64,000 bases of DNA from Bacillota bacterium (GTDB lineage: Bacteria > Bacillota > Clostridia > Lachnospirales > Lachnospiraceae): contig JAEXOU010000005.1 of NCBI GenBank assembly GCA_023439125.1, positions 372,001-436,000 of the forward strand, in the 5' to 3' direction. The notes beneath the pieces were generated by a model. The model worked only from the letters and a program-made list of their open reading frames with translations. It had not been told where the DNA came from and searched no databases. A program made the position numbers and the translations under genes. Numbering within the stretch: the first letter of the stretch is position 1; each line of letters opens with the position of its first letter. Shown one piece after another: positions 42,625 through 50,718 of this stretch.

Positions 42625-42705
42625 GTGTGCCGCACAACGAGGTTTAAGTTCTGTTATTTTATATATCAGACACCACAGTTGGCGAGTAATGATAATAGGA
42701 GGTGC
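42625..42705 (+). ncRNA. Ribosomal protein L21 leader
   Basis: The roughly 80-base leader contains GTGCCGCACAACGAGGTTTAAG, a T/A-rich stretch and CACCACAGTTGGCGAG before the AGGAGGT ribosome site. Its position and conserved blocks match the L21 leader described in Firmicutes, thought to allow autoregulation by L21. I could not check the fold. Confidence 0.6.
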
Positions 42706-42708
42706 CAT

Positions 42709-43017
42709 ATGTACGCAATTATTGCAACAGGTGGTAAACAGTACAAAGTAGCCGAAGGCGATATCATTAAAGTAGAAAAGCTTGGTGTAGAAGCTGGTGC
42801 AAATGTTTCTTTTGATCAGGTACTTGTTGTTAACAACGGCGATCTTAAAGTAGGAAATCCTACAGTTGCTGGAGCTTCTGTTACAGCGTCAGTTGTAGAA
42901 GAAGGAAAAGGCAAGAAAGTCATCGTTTACAGATATAAGAGAAAATCTGGTTATCACAAAAAGAATGGTCACAGACAGTCTTATACCAAGGTTAAGATTG
43001 AAAAAATCAACGCTTAA
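42709..43017 (+). CDS. rplU: 50S ribosomal protein L21
   Basis: 102 residues, MYAIIATGGKQYKVAEGD at the start and KRKSGYHKKNGHRQSYTKVKIEKI at the end: the full-length L21 sequence pattern. It binds 23S rRNA near L20. A longer frame exists upstream, but the ATG at 42709 with AGGAGGT (42697-42703) is clearly right. Confidence 0.98.
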   Translation: MYAIIATGGKQYKVAEGDIIKVEKLGVEAGANVSFDQVLVVNNGDLKVGNPTVAGASVTASVVEEGKGKKVIVYRYKRKSGYHKKNGHRQSYTKVKIEKINA

Positions 43018-43037
43018 TTGATTGGTGAGAGTTTGAT

Positions 43038-43364
43038 ATGATTACAGTATCAATTCATAAGAATAGTAAAGGTCAGTTAAACGGGTTTCACCTAGAAGGA
43101 CATGCAGGATACGCTGAAAGTGGATCTGATATTGTATGTGCTGCTGTATCGGCACTCGTGATAACGACCATGAATTCTATTGAACATTTTACTTCAGATA
43201 CTTTTGATTATCAGGAGAATGAAGAAGATGGTATGATGGATTTCAGAATTGTCAGTACGATAAGTGAACGATCTGAGCTTTTACTTGGATCACTCATCTT
43301 AGGACTTCAAGGAATTGAAGAGGAGTACGGACGAAAGTATATTAAGATTATTAGTAAGGAATAA
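43038..43364 (+). CDS. prp: Ribosomal-processing cysteine protease Prp
   Basis: At 108 residues, the protein carries the catalytic pair His22 and Cys34 in GHAGYAESGSDIVCAAVSAL. Prp (YsxB) removes the N-terminal extension of L27 in bacteria that have one. The rpmA gene directly downstream encodes just such an extension, so the pair is consistent. The order rplU-prp-rpmA is the conserved Firmicutes arrangement. Confidence 0.95.
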   Translation: MITVSIHKNSKGQLNGFHLEGHAGYAESGSDIVCAAVSALVITTMNSIEHFTSDTFDYQENEEDGMMDFRIVSTISERSELLLGSLILGLQGIEEEYGRKYIKIISKE

Positions 43365-43410
43365 GATAAATTCTTATTTCGTTATCCTATCAAATAAGGA
43401 GGTGTAGGTC

Positions 43411-43698
43411 ATGTTAAAGATGAACCTTCAATTTTTCGCTCATAAAAAGGGTGTTGGTTCTACTAAGAATGGTAGAGATTCTGAGTCAAAAAGACTTGGT
43501 GCGAAAAGAGCTGACGGTCAGTTCGTATTAGCTGGTAATATCCTTTACAGACAACGTGGTACTAAGATTCATCCAGGCGTTAACGTTGGACGTGGTGGTG
43601 ATGATACATTATTTGCTTTAGTAGACGGTGTTCTTAAGTTCGAAAGAAAGGGTAGAGACAAGAAACAAGCTAGTGTTTACCCAGTAGAAGCAAAATAG
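43411..43698 (+). CDS. rpmA: 50S ribosomal protein L27 with cleavable N-terminal extension
   Basis: The 95-residue protein starts MLKMNLQFFA followed by HKKGVGSTKNGRDSESKRLGAK. The LQFFA motif is the Prp cleavage site, and mature L27 begins at His11, whose N terminus reaches the peptidyl-transferase centre. The remaining sequence is typical L27. AAGGAGGTG precedes the ATG. Confidence 0.98.
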   Translation: MLKMNLQFFAHKKGVGSTKNGRDSESKRLGAKRADGQFVLAGNILYRQRGTKIHPGVNVGRGGDDTLFALVDGVLKFERKGRDKKQASVYPVEAK

Positions 43699-43715
43699 TA
43701 GTAACGATTTACTTA

Positions 43716-43781
43716 GGGGCTGTTCCGAAATGAGTCTTTTTATGCGAAAAGTATCATTTTGGAATGGCTCTTTGATTTTTT
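43716..43781 (+). terminator. Large hairpin between rpmA and obg
   Basis: GGGGCTGTTCCGAAATGA (from 43716) pairs with TCATTTTGGAATGGCTC (to 43770), followed by TTTGATTTTTTG. It would end or reduce transcription after the ribosomal genes, letting obg be made at a lower level. Confidence 0.75.
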
Positions 43782-43812
43782 GTCTGCTTTTAGCAGTCAG
43801 ATAGGAGTTTGT

Positions 43813-45102
43813 ATGTTTGCGGATAGTGCTAAAATATATATTCGTTCTGGCAAAGGTGGCGATGGTCATGTCAGCTTTCGTCGTGAACTTTTTATAGCAG
43901 CCGGCGGTCCTAATGGTGGTGATGGCGGTAAAGGTGGCAATATCATCTTTGAAGTTGATGAAGGTCTCAACACATTAGTAGATTTCCGTATGAAACGTAA
44001 ATACATTGCCGAAGATGGAGGCAATGGAGAAAAAAACAATTGTACAGGTCGTGATGGCGCTGACTTGATTATAAAAGTACCAGAAGGAACGATTATTAAG
44101 GAAACCGAAAGTGGTAAAGTAATCACAGATATGTCCCATGGCAATCGTCGTGAGGTAATTTTACGCGGTGGACGTGGTGGTAAAGGTAACCAACATTATG
44201 CTACAGCTACCATGCAAGTTCCTAAATATGCTCAACCTGGACAAAAAGCGATGGAACTTAATGTTACACTTGAATTAAAAGTAATTGCTGACGTTGGTTT
44301 GGTAGGCTTTCCTAACGTTGGTAAATCCACTTTGTTATCTCGTGTAACTAATGCAAAACCAAAGATTGCAAATTATCATTTCACTACACTCAATCCGAAC
44401 CTTGGTGTTGTCGATTTAGATAGTGGAGAAGGATTTGTAATCGCAGATATTCCTGGTTTAATTGAAGGTGCTAGTGAAGGAATTGGTCTCGGCCATGAAT
44501 TCTTAAAGCATATTGAACGTACGAAGATTCTTGTTCATCTTGTAGATGCAGGTTCCGTAGAGGGACGTGACCCAATAGAAGATATCCGAACAATCAATCA
44601 TGAGTTAGCTTCATATAACGAAGAACTGATGAAGAAACCTCAGATTATTGCAGCAAATAAAATCGATGTTCTATATGGTGAAGAAGGTGAAGAAGTAATC
44701 CAAAAGATTCGTGACGCATTCGAACCAGAGGGAATTAAGGTATTTCCGATTTCTGCAGTTAGTGGTAAAGGTGTAAAGGAGCTTCTTTACTATGTTAATG
44801 AGGAATTGAAGAAGATTGAGGATAGTCCTATTGTATTCGAAAAAGAATACTTCCCAGAAGATTATGCAAATTCGAATGAACCATATACGGTTTCTTATGA
44901 CGAAGAAAATCAGATTTATGTTGTGGAAGGACCTCGTATTGAGCGTATGCTTGGTTATACGAATATTGATAATGAGAAGGGCTTTGAATTCTTCCAGAAA
45001 TTCTTGAAAGATAGTGGCATTATAGATGAGTTAGAAGCACTCGGTATCCAAGAAGGCGATTCTGTTCGTATGTACGGATTAGAATTTGATTATTATAAAT
45101 AA
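43813..45102 (+). CDS. obg: GTPase Obg
   Basis: At 429 residues, the protein has the three Obg parts. First comes the Gly-rich Obg fold at 1-158 (SGKGGDGHVSFRRE, GGPNGGDGGKGGN). The G domain follows, with the P-loop GFPNVGKST at 165-173, DIPG switch II and ANKID. The OCT domain lies at the end. Obg associates with the 50S subunit and is essential in many bacteria. I use the ATG at 43813 with AGGAG five bases upstream. Confidence 0.97.
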   Translation: MFADSAKIYIRSGKGGDGHVSFRRELFIAAGGPNGGDGGKGGNIIFEVDEGLNTLVDFRMKRKYIAEDGGNGEKNNCTGRDGADLIIKVPEGTIIKETESGKVITDMSHGNRREVILRGGRGGKGNQHYATATMQVPKYAQPGQKAMELNVTLELKVIADVGLVGFPNVGKSTLLSRVTNAKPKIANYHFTTLNPNLGVVDLDSGEGFVIADIPGLIEGASEGIGLGHEFLKHIERTKILVHLVDAGSVEGRDPIEDIRTINHELASYNEELMKKPQIIAANKIDVLYGEEGEEVIQKIRDAFEPEGIKVFPISAVSGKGVKELLYYVNEELKKIEDSPIVFEKEYFPEDYANSNEPYTVSYDEENQIYVVEGPRIERMLGYTNIDNEKGFEFFQKFLKDSGIIDELEALGIQEGDSVRMYGLEFDYYK

Positions 45103-45116
45103 AGGGGATTATAAAT

Positions 45117-45401
45117 ATGACTAGTAAGCAAAGAGCTTATCTAAAAGGTCTTGCAATGAAGATAGATCCGATCTTTAATGTTGGTAAAGGCAGTATTTCA
45201 CCAGAGTTAACAGCTGGTATTGATGAGGCTTTAGAGGCAAGAGAATTAATCAAAATCTCGGTTTTGAAAAATTGTCTTGATGATCCAAAAGAAATCGGAC
45301 ATGTATTAGCAGAACGTACTCATTCTGAATTAGTTCAGGTGATTGGTAAGAAAATAGTGCTTTACCGTGAATCGAAAGAAAAGAAGAAAATTGAGCTGTA
45401 A
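45117..45401 (+). CDS. yhbY: YhbY-type CRM-domain RNA-binding protein
   Basis: At 94 residues, it is a complete CRM domain: TSKQRAYLKGLAMKIDPIFNVGKGSISPELTAGIDEALEARELIKI with the conserved GxxG-like loop. Homologues bind pre-50S particles and assist assembly. The position right after obg is conserved. Confidence 0.93.
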   Translation: MTSKQRAYLKGLAMKIDPIFNVGKGSISPELTAGIDEALEARELIKISVLKNCLDDPKEIGHVLAERTHSELVQVIGKKIVLYRESKEKKKIEL

Positions 45402-45489
45402 AAGATTGTTACAGATGAAAAGGCATTATGTATGTCGATTGAATTCGATTGCATAAAACATCAAACTGGAATAAAGGCTGGTGTCATTT

Positions 45490-46095
45490 ATGAAAAAAGT
45501 AGGAATCATGGGTGGAACATTTAATCCAATTCATATTGCTCATCTAATATTAGCAGAAAATGCTTTCGAGCAATTTCAATTAGATGAGGTTGTTTTTATG
45601 CCATCAAAACGTCCTGCATATAAAGATCTAAGTAATGTCATTGAGCAAGAACATCGACAGAAAATGATTGAATTAGCGATTGCTGGAAATCCTCATTTTC
45701 GTATGGATACCTTAGAGTTTGATCGAGAGGGTAATACGTATACTGCGGATACTTTACTTGAATTGACAAATATGAATCCAGATGTTGAGTATTTCTTTAT
45801 TATCGGTGGAGATTCTTTATTCCAACTAGAACAATGGAGTCGTCCCGAACTAGTAATGTCGTTGTCCCATATTGTCGCTGCACAGCGTGAGGATATGGAT
45901 AATGAGGAGATTTTATTAAAGATTGAGGATTTAAGGAAGAAATATGATGCAAAAATTGATTTACTAAAAATCCCACAGATCGATATCTCATCAAAGATGC
46001 TTCGAAGTAAGCTACAACAAGGAAAGACGATTCGGTATTATGTGCCTTTAGAAGTGGAACAATATATCATTGAGAATGATTTATATAAAAGCTAA
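45490..46095 (+). CDS. nadD: Nicotinate-nucleotide adenylyltransferase
   Basis: This 201-residue enzyme has the nucleotidyltransferase opening GIMGGTFNPIHIAHL (His15, His18), FIIGGDSL in the middle and ISSKMLRSKLQQG, the ISSTxIR-type motif, near the end. It forms deamido-NAD from nicotinate mononucleotide and ATP. A GTG nine bases upstream is an alternative start, but the ATG gives the usual N terminus. Confidence 0.96.
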   Translation: MKKVGIMGGTFNPIHIAHLILAENAFEQFQLDEVVFMPSKRPAYKDLSNVIEQEHRQKMIELAIAGNPHFRMDTLEFDREGNTYTADTLLELTNMNPDVEYFFIIGGDSLFQLEQWSRPELVMSLSHIVAAQREDMDNEEILLKIEDLRKKYDAKIDLLKIPQIDISSKMLRSKLQQGKTIRYYVPLEVEQYIIENDLYKS

Positions 46096-46183
46096 AAAAA
46101 CAGATGATACTAACTTTTTGTGATCACCTTGTTCGAAATTTTTGAAACGTTCGTATGTATCGTTCTAAAGGTAGGTATAATGT

Positions 46184-46768
46184 ATGAATGTACAAATTGA
46201 TGAATTACAAACAATAATGGAAGAATTCCTTCCTAAAAAGCGTTTTTTGCATACGCAAGGAGTACAGTATTTGGCATCGTGTCTTTCAATGTGTTATGGT
46301 GAAAGTGCAGAACGAGCAATGTTGGCAGGTCTTTTACATGACAACGCAAAATACATTGATTTTGAGTTGGCAATCAAGGAATGTGAACGTTATCAATTAC
46401 CAGTATCTGATGTCGAGCGTAGAAATCCATTTTTACTTCATGGTAAACTTGGTGCTTATTATGCTAAGATGAAGTACGGTGTAGAAGATGAAGAAATCCT
46501 ATCTGCGATTACGTATCATACGACAGGAAAACCAAATATGACATTTCTTGAGAAGGTAATCTTTCTATCAGATTATATTGAACCTAGAAGAGTACAACCA
46601 ACAACTCCAACTTTGGATGTGATTCGGACAACCGCATTCTCTAATTTGGATTTGGCAGTATATTATGCCCTAGATAATACGGTACGCTATTTAAATAATA
46701 CAAATAAAGAGATCGATGAACTTACGGTAAAAACGTTGGTTTACTATAAAAAAGCATTAAATTTATAA
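46184..46768 (+). CDS. yqeK: YqeK HD-domain hydrolase (symmetrical Ap4A hydrolase)
   Basis: At 194 residues, it has HD-domain metal ligands His23 (LHTQGVQ) and His52-Asp53 (GLLHDNAK), then the LGAYYAKMKYGVEDEEILSAITYHTTG block. YqeK enzymes cleave diadenosine tetraphosphate to two ADP. The location between nadD and rsfS is the standard Firmicutes order. Confidence 0.95.
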   Translation: MNVQIDELQTIMEEFLPKKRFLHTQGVQYLASCLSMCYGESAERAMLAGLLHDNAKYIDFELAIKECERYQLPVSDVERRNPFLLHGKLGAYYAKMKYGVEDEEILSAITYHTTGKPNMTFLEKVIFLSDYIEPRRVQPTTPTLDVIRTTAFSNLDLAVYYALDNTVRYLNNTNKEIDELTVKTLVYYKKALNL

Positions 46769-46800
46769 TAGAAATAATTAGAAAGGGAGAGAAGCATATC

Positions 46801-47151
46801 ATGGATACAGCTAAGGAAATGGTGCGTTTAGCATATAAGGCTCTTGAAGATAAGAAAGCAGAAGATATCAAAGTGATTGAGATTGGTAATATTTCAATTA
46901 TCGCTGATTATTTTATTATCGCAAATGGTACAAACTCATCTCAAGTAGATGCTATGGTGAGTTCTGTAAGCGAACAATTAGGACGAGCAGGTTTTGAACC
47001 AAAACGCGTGGAGGGACTTCGCGATTCTGGTTGGGTTCTTATGGATTACGGCGATGTCGTTGTTCATGTGTTCTCAAAAGAAGACCGTCTTTTCTACGAT
47101 CTTGAAAGAATATGGAGAGATGGAAAAGTAATCGACGGTGCTAACTTATAA
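46801..47151 (+). CDS. rsfS: Ribosome silencing factor RsfS
   Basis: At 116 residues, the protein has the DUF143 core: VIEIGNISIIADYFIIANGTNSSQVDAM, EGLRDSGWVLMDYGDVVVHVFSKEDRLFYDLERIW. It binds L14 and blocks subunit joining under starvation. It is the last gene of the operon. Confidence 0.97.
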   Translation: MDTAKEMVRLAYKALEDKKAEDIKVIEIGNISIIADYFIIANGTNSSQVDAMVSSVSEQLGRAGFEPKRVEGLRDSGWVLMDYGDVVVHVFSKEDRLFYDLERIWRDGKVIDGANL

Positions 47152-47243
47152 TTGCTAGTGAAATAAATTATCATTACGATTCGGGTGTCAAAAGTCCTAA
47201 AGATAGAAATCAATGTCATTTTGCAAAAAGTAATATTAGGATT

Positions 47244-47384
47244 ATGGGATGACAAACATAATTTATTCGCAACACGCTTTCGCTTGAATGAAGTTCTAAG
47301 CGGTACGTAAGGGCATAAAATACAGGCCCTTACGTACCGACGACTTTATAACAGTATGTTGCTAAATTATGCTTGTCATCCCAT
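47244..47384 (+). mobile_element. MITE-like element, full copy D
   Basis: The 141-base element has 22-base terminal inverted repeats (47244-47265 and 47363-47384) with 21 matches. They begin ATGGGATGACAAACATAA on the left, and the right end is its reverse complement except one base. The interior contains a second palindrome, GGTACGTAAGGGC...GCCCTTACGTACC. It encodes nothing. Related copies lie at 29594, 30584 (inverted), 37442 and 37590. No clear target duplication is visible. Confidence 0.85.
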
Positions 47385-47492
47385 TTTTAGAAAGTCTATT
47401 TATGTGTGATTGACGAATAAGATTACAGAAAAGTACTTAAACACCATATTCTTCATAGGAAGTTCAGAGGGGATTTTCTATGAAATGAAAAA

Positions 47493-47592
47493 GAATGAGC
47501 TTGATTGTATATTCTCTTTAGTGTCTGTTATAATCCCACAAAGTGTGTGTGGGATTATAAATCACTCCAGTAATATACAATCAAGCTCATTC
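47493..47592. repeat. 100-base foldback between rsfS and lexA
   Basis: A perfect 21-base arm (47493-47513, GAATGAGCTTGATTGTATAT and one more base) is repeated inverted at 47572-47592. Inside it a second perfect stem pairs TTATAATCCCAC with GTGGGATTATAA. It lies between convergent genes and is followed by T-rich sequence, so it may act as a bidirectional terminator, or be a relic of a mobile element. Confidence 0.75.
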
Positions 47593-47619
47593 TATCGTCA
47601 TTTTTTATATAAAATTGTG

Positions 47620-48234
47620 TTAAAATAATCGGAATAAACCAATTACTTTTCCAAGAATCTGAACATCATCTAGGATAATAGGGTCCATAAAATCATTCTC
47701 TGGTTGCAAACGAATATATCCCTTTTCTTTATAGAAAGTTTTTACTGTTACAGAATCATCAATTAATGCTACAACAAAATCTCCATTCTTCGCTGTTGAT
47801 TGTTTTTCTACAATAATCTGATCACCATCAAAGATACCTGCATTAATCATACTTTCGCCTTTTACTTTTAACATAAAAGTCTGTTCGTTTGGCATGTACT
47901 CTGTAGGGATAGGAAAATATCCATCAATATTCTCTACAGCCAAAATAGGTTGACCAGCAGTAACGGTACCAACGATTGGCACATTCACTAAATCACGTCT
48001 TGTAAGATTAAACTCACTGTCGACAATCTCAATTGCTCTCGGTTTCGAAGGGTCTCTTCTTATGTAACCGTTTTTTTCTAATGTCTCTAAGTGTGAATGA
48101 ACAGAAGAGGTCGATTTAAGATTAACAGCTTCACAGATTTCTCTAACTGCAGGTGGATATCCTCTGCTAATAATCTGAGCCTTCAAATATTCTAATATCT
48201 CGTTCTGTTTTGTACTTATCTTACCATAGCCCAT
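47620..48234 (-). CDS. lexA: LexA repressor
   Basis: At 204 residues, it has a winged helix at about 28-65 (PAVREICEAVNLKSTSSVHSHLETLEKNGYIRR). The self-cleavage site Ala93-Gly94 lies in GTVTAGQP, and the Ser128/Lys165 dyad sits in KGESMINAGIFDGD and DSVTVKTF. It represses SOS genes and is cleaved when RecA is activated. The upstream region has a row of GAAC-N4-GTTC-type boxes, so lexA is autoregulated and controls the divergent yneA-like gene. Confidence 0.97.
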   Translation of the reverse strand: MGYGKISTKQNEILEYLKAQIISRGYPPAVREICEAVNLKSTSSVHSHLETLEKNGYIRRDPSKPRAIEIVDSEFNLTRRDLVNVPIVGTVTAGQPILAVENIDGYFPIPTEYMPNEQTFMLKVKGESMINAGIFDGDQIIVEKQSTAKNGDFVVALIDDSVTVKTFYKEKGYIRLQPENDFMDPIILDDVQILGKVIGLFRLF

Positions 48235-48332
48235 ATATTATAACCTCCTTCTTAATTATTCCTATTATAACACAAGAGTTTTAAAAATGCAAAACTAATG
48301 TTCGATTTTCAGAACAAATTTTCGATTTTCTA

Positions 48333-48361
48333 TTGACATTCGAATATATGTTCGGTATAAT
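48333..48361 (+). promoter_or_regulatory. SOS-controlled promoter of the yneA-like gene
   Basis: TTGACA (48333-48338), 17-base spacer and TATAAT (48356-48361). The spacer carries the LexA box CGAATATATGTTCG (48341-48354), so LexA binding blocks polymerase. Confidence 0.88.
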
Positions 48362-48365
48362 TAAG

Positions 48366-48392
48366 AAAACATATGTTCGGGAACAGACGTTC
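48366..48392. promoter_or_regulatory. Two further LexA boxes
   Basis: AAAC-ATAT-GTTC (48367-48378) has one mismatch and GAAC-AGAC-GTTC (48381-48392) is perfect. Together with the spacer box they form three sites within about 50 bases, predicting tight repression. Confidence 0.85.
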
Positions 48393-48413
48393 TAACTAAT
48401 AGGAGGTTATCTT

Positions 48414-48752
48414 ATGAAGAGAGTTAATGCAATTTGGCAGTGCGAAGATTTAACAAAGAAGAGTAGGAATCGTAGATTAATCATCTCATTGATTATAATT
48501 TCATTAATACTTACTCTTGTTATCATCATTCCAACTAGAGTAGCATATGCAGATCAAGAGAATAAAAATCCACGCTTATATAAAACAGTCGAGATTAAAG
48601 CAGGCGATAGTTTATGGTCGATTGCCGCAGATAATTATACAAGAGAGTGTGAGAGTATGAATGATTACATATACCTTATAAAGAAGTGCAATTCTTTATA
48701 TGATGATAACATAACAGCAGGTTGTTATCTTATCATACCTTATTATGAATAA
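48414..48752 (+). CDS. yneA: SOS-induced cell-division inhibitor, YneA type (LysM)
   Basis: This 112-residue protein has a basic N terminus, one membrane helix (LIISLIIISLILTLVIIIP) and an extracellular LysM domain (YKTVEIKAGDSLWSIAADNYTRECESMNDYIYLIKKCNSL...LIIPYYE). Layout and divergent position to lexA match YneA of Bacillus, which delays division during DNA damage. Sequence identity outside the LysM part cannot be judged here. AGGAGGT precedes the ATG. Confidence 0.85.
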   Translation: MKRVNAIWQCEDLTKKSRNRRLIISLIIISLILTLVIIIPTRVAYADQENKNPRLYKTVEIKAGDSLWSIAADNYTRECESMNDYIYLIKKCNSLYDDNITAGCYLIIPYYE

Positions 48753-48963
48753 CATATTTACTTAAGAATAATATCTGTAGAATAGATGTAACTACTTACA
48801 TAAGATGACGAATTTTATAAAAAATTTATTGGATTATAGTTTCAGATATTGTATAATAAACATAGCTAGTTTGCTACTGTCTGTTATCGAATTAAATAAT
48901 GTAAATAGTTTCATATACATAGATTTCGTTACAGAACAAAAGAGGAGAATGAGGAGACTGTTT

Positions 48964-49440
48964 ATGTTTAAAAAATACGGTAGACTAATATTATTGTTGA
49001 TTTTACTATTGGTTACGACTGAAATTACAATCTATTTCAATAAGAATATTGATAATAAATTGAGTACGAATGAAGTAACGAATACTGTAGCACAATTACG
49101 CAAGCAACTGGAAGAGTCAACTGCCAAAGCTGATGGCATGAATCCGTATCGTGATTATTGGGTGTACGAGCTTGATTATTTTTACAAGAATTATCCCAAT
49201 AATGAACCCAGAGCATTTCTCGAGGTTGATCTTGAAGAATGGAATAATGCATTTATGGATTTAAAGACAGAGATTACAACAAAGTTTATCGATAATGTAA
49301 CTTTTATGTCACAAGTAAGTAATACGATTAAAAAGTTCATTTCGATTAATTATATACAGGATATCTTTGATACAAACTATGAGAATGGTTATTTTCGCTC
49401 TGTTATGATGTTAATGGAAGATGATCAAACGAGACTATAG
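48964..49440 (+). CDS. Hypothetical membrane-anchored protein
   Basis: From the ATG at 48964 (GAGGAG seven bases upstream) the protein has 158 residues. A single N-terminal helix (LILLLILLLVTTEITIYF) is followed by a polar extracellular part with NTVAQLRKQLEESTAKADGMNPYRDYWVYELDYFY. No family is recognised. A longer frame to 48805 exists, but its first part lacks a ribosome site. The gene follows yneA, but no SOS box is in front of it. Confidence 0.6.
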   Translation: MFKKYGRLILLLILLLVTTEITIYFNKNIDNKLSTNEVTNTVAQLRKQLEESTAKADGMNPYRDYWVYELDYFYKNYPNNEPRAFLEVDLEEWNNAFMDLKTEITTKFIDNVTFMSQVSNTIKKFISINYIQDIFDTNYENGYFRSVMMLMEDDQTRL

Positions 49441-49454
49441 GTAAGTTAAGATGC

Positions 49455-49516
49455 AAAGGAATTCAAGGAAAGAATAAGGAATGATCTTTATTCTCTCTAT
49501 GAATTCCTTAATTTTT
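49455..49516 (+). terminator. Terminator before the Ter island
   Basis: AAGGAATTCA (49456-49465) pairs with TGAATTCCTT (49500-49509); an inner stem AGAATAA/TTATTCT strengthens it. A T-rich run follows. Confidence 0.75.
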
Positions 49517-49608
49517 GATTAAAAATGTTAGAATCTGTAATAAAACCATAGCAAATATAAAAAAAACATGTTAAACTAAAGTGGACTTTGGAAGGAGTAA
49601 TCGTAATA

Positions 49609-50718
49609 ATGTACACAGAAAATAAAGTAATTAAAGTTGCTAAACGAGAAAATAATCAAAAGAGAAATTATCTTGTAGTAAATGTACTTCAAGGAAAACA
49701 TGTCCCAGTAGTTCCTTCAAGTGCTATGAATATGTTTGTACAACTAGGACAAATCATTAAAGAAACTTATGTAAAAGAAAAATTACTCTTAATTGGTTTT
49801 GCAGAAACAGCGACAGCAATTGGTGCACAGATCGCAACTCAACTGGATTGTTATTACATACAAACGACAAGAGAAGTTATTGAAGGTGTGGACTTTTTAT
49901 TCTTTTCAGAAGAACATAGTCACGCAACAGAGCAAAAATTAGTAAAGAATGATATTGATCAGGTAATTCATAAAGTCAATCGAATTATTTTTATTGAAGA
50001 CGAAGTGACAACAGGAAATACAATAAAAAACATAATATCTCTTCTTCAAAAAGAATATTGTGATTGTATCATGAATTTCTCAATCGCTTCCATTATCAAT
50101 GGAATGGAAATGGATTTGGAACAACAGTTTAAGGATAAGCAAATTAATCTTCACTATTTAATTAAAACACGTAATTCAGACTATGAAAAAATATCAGACC
50201 AATATATCGGTGATGGTAAATATCATACACTTAAGACAACAGATATAAAGATAGATTATTCAATTGAGAATTATACTGGTTGGATGGATGCTAGAAGAGT
50301 TCTTAACAGTTTAGATTATAAAAGAGTATGTGATGAATTATGGTTAAAGGTAAAGGAAAACAACGATATTCAATCGATTCGTAGTATCTTAGTGTTAGGC
50401 ACCGAAGAATTTATGTATCCTGCTTTATATATAGCATCAAAGCTTGAAGAAGAAGGTTATGACGTTAAGTTTCATGCTACAACGAGAAGTCCAATTATGG
50501 TAGATACTAAGGAATGTTATCCTTTGCACGAAAGATATGAGTTACGTAGTTTATATAGCTCCGAACGAGTTACGTTTATCTATGATTTACGAGAATATGA
50601 CAAAGTATATATTATTACAGATTCAAGTAGTAATGACTCAATTGGACTCAATAGTTTGTTACATGCATTGAAAGAGTGTGGTAACAAGAACATTAGTTAT
50701 ATAAGGTGGTGTCAATAA
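49609..50718 (+). CDS. Phosphoribosyltransferase-TRSP domain protein (Ter biosynthetic module)
   Basis: At 369 residues, its first half is a PRTase fold with the PRPP loop at about 127-138 (IFIEDEVTTGNT). The second half is the TRSP domain, with its name-giving Thr-Arg-Ser-Pro at 292-295 in FHATTRSPIM. This pair of domains is known from Ter-linked gene clusters, where it is predicted to build a ribosylated, nucleoside-like metabolite. It is the first gene of a tight three-gene run with the StiP-like PRTase and an ATP-grasp enzyme. Confidence 0.88.
   Translation: MYTENKVIKVAKRENNQKRNYLVVNVLQGKHVPVVPSSAMNMFVQLGQIIKETYVKEKLLLIGFAETATAIGAQIATQLDCYYIQTTREVIEGVDFLFFSEEHSHATEQKLVKNDIDQVIHKVNRIIFIEDEVTTGNTIKNIISLLQKEYCDCIMNFSIASIINGMEMDLEQQFKDKQINLHYLIKTRNSDYEKISDQYIGDGKYHTLKTTDIKIDYSIENYTGWMDARRVLNSLDYKRVCDELWLKVKENNDIQSIRSILVLGTEEFMYPALYIASKLEEEGYDVKFHATTRSPIMVDTKECYPLHERYELRSLYSSERVTFIYDLREYDKVYIITDSSSNDSIGLNSLLHALKECGNKNISYIRWCQ

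Noticed and set aside
47410..47628. 72-codon frame after the MITE
   Set aside because: It is formed largely by the two arms of the foldback and has no ribosome site.
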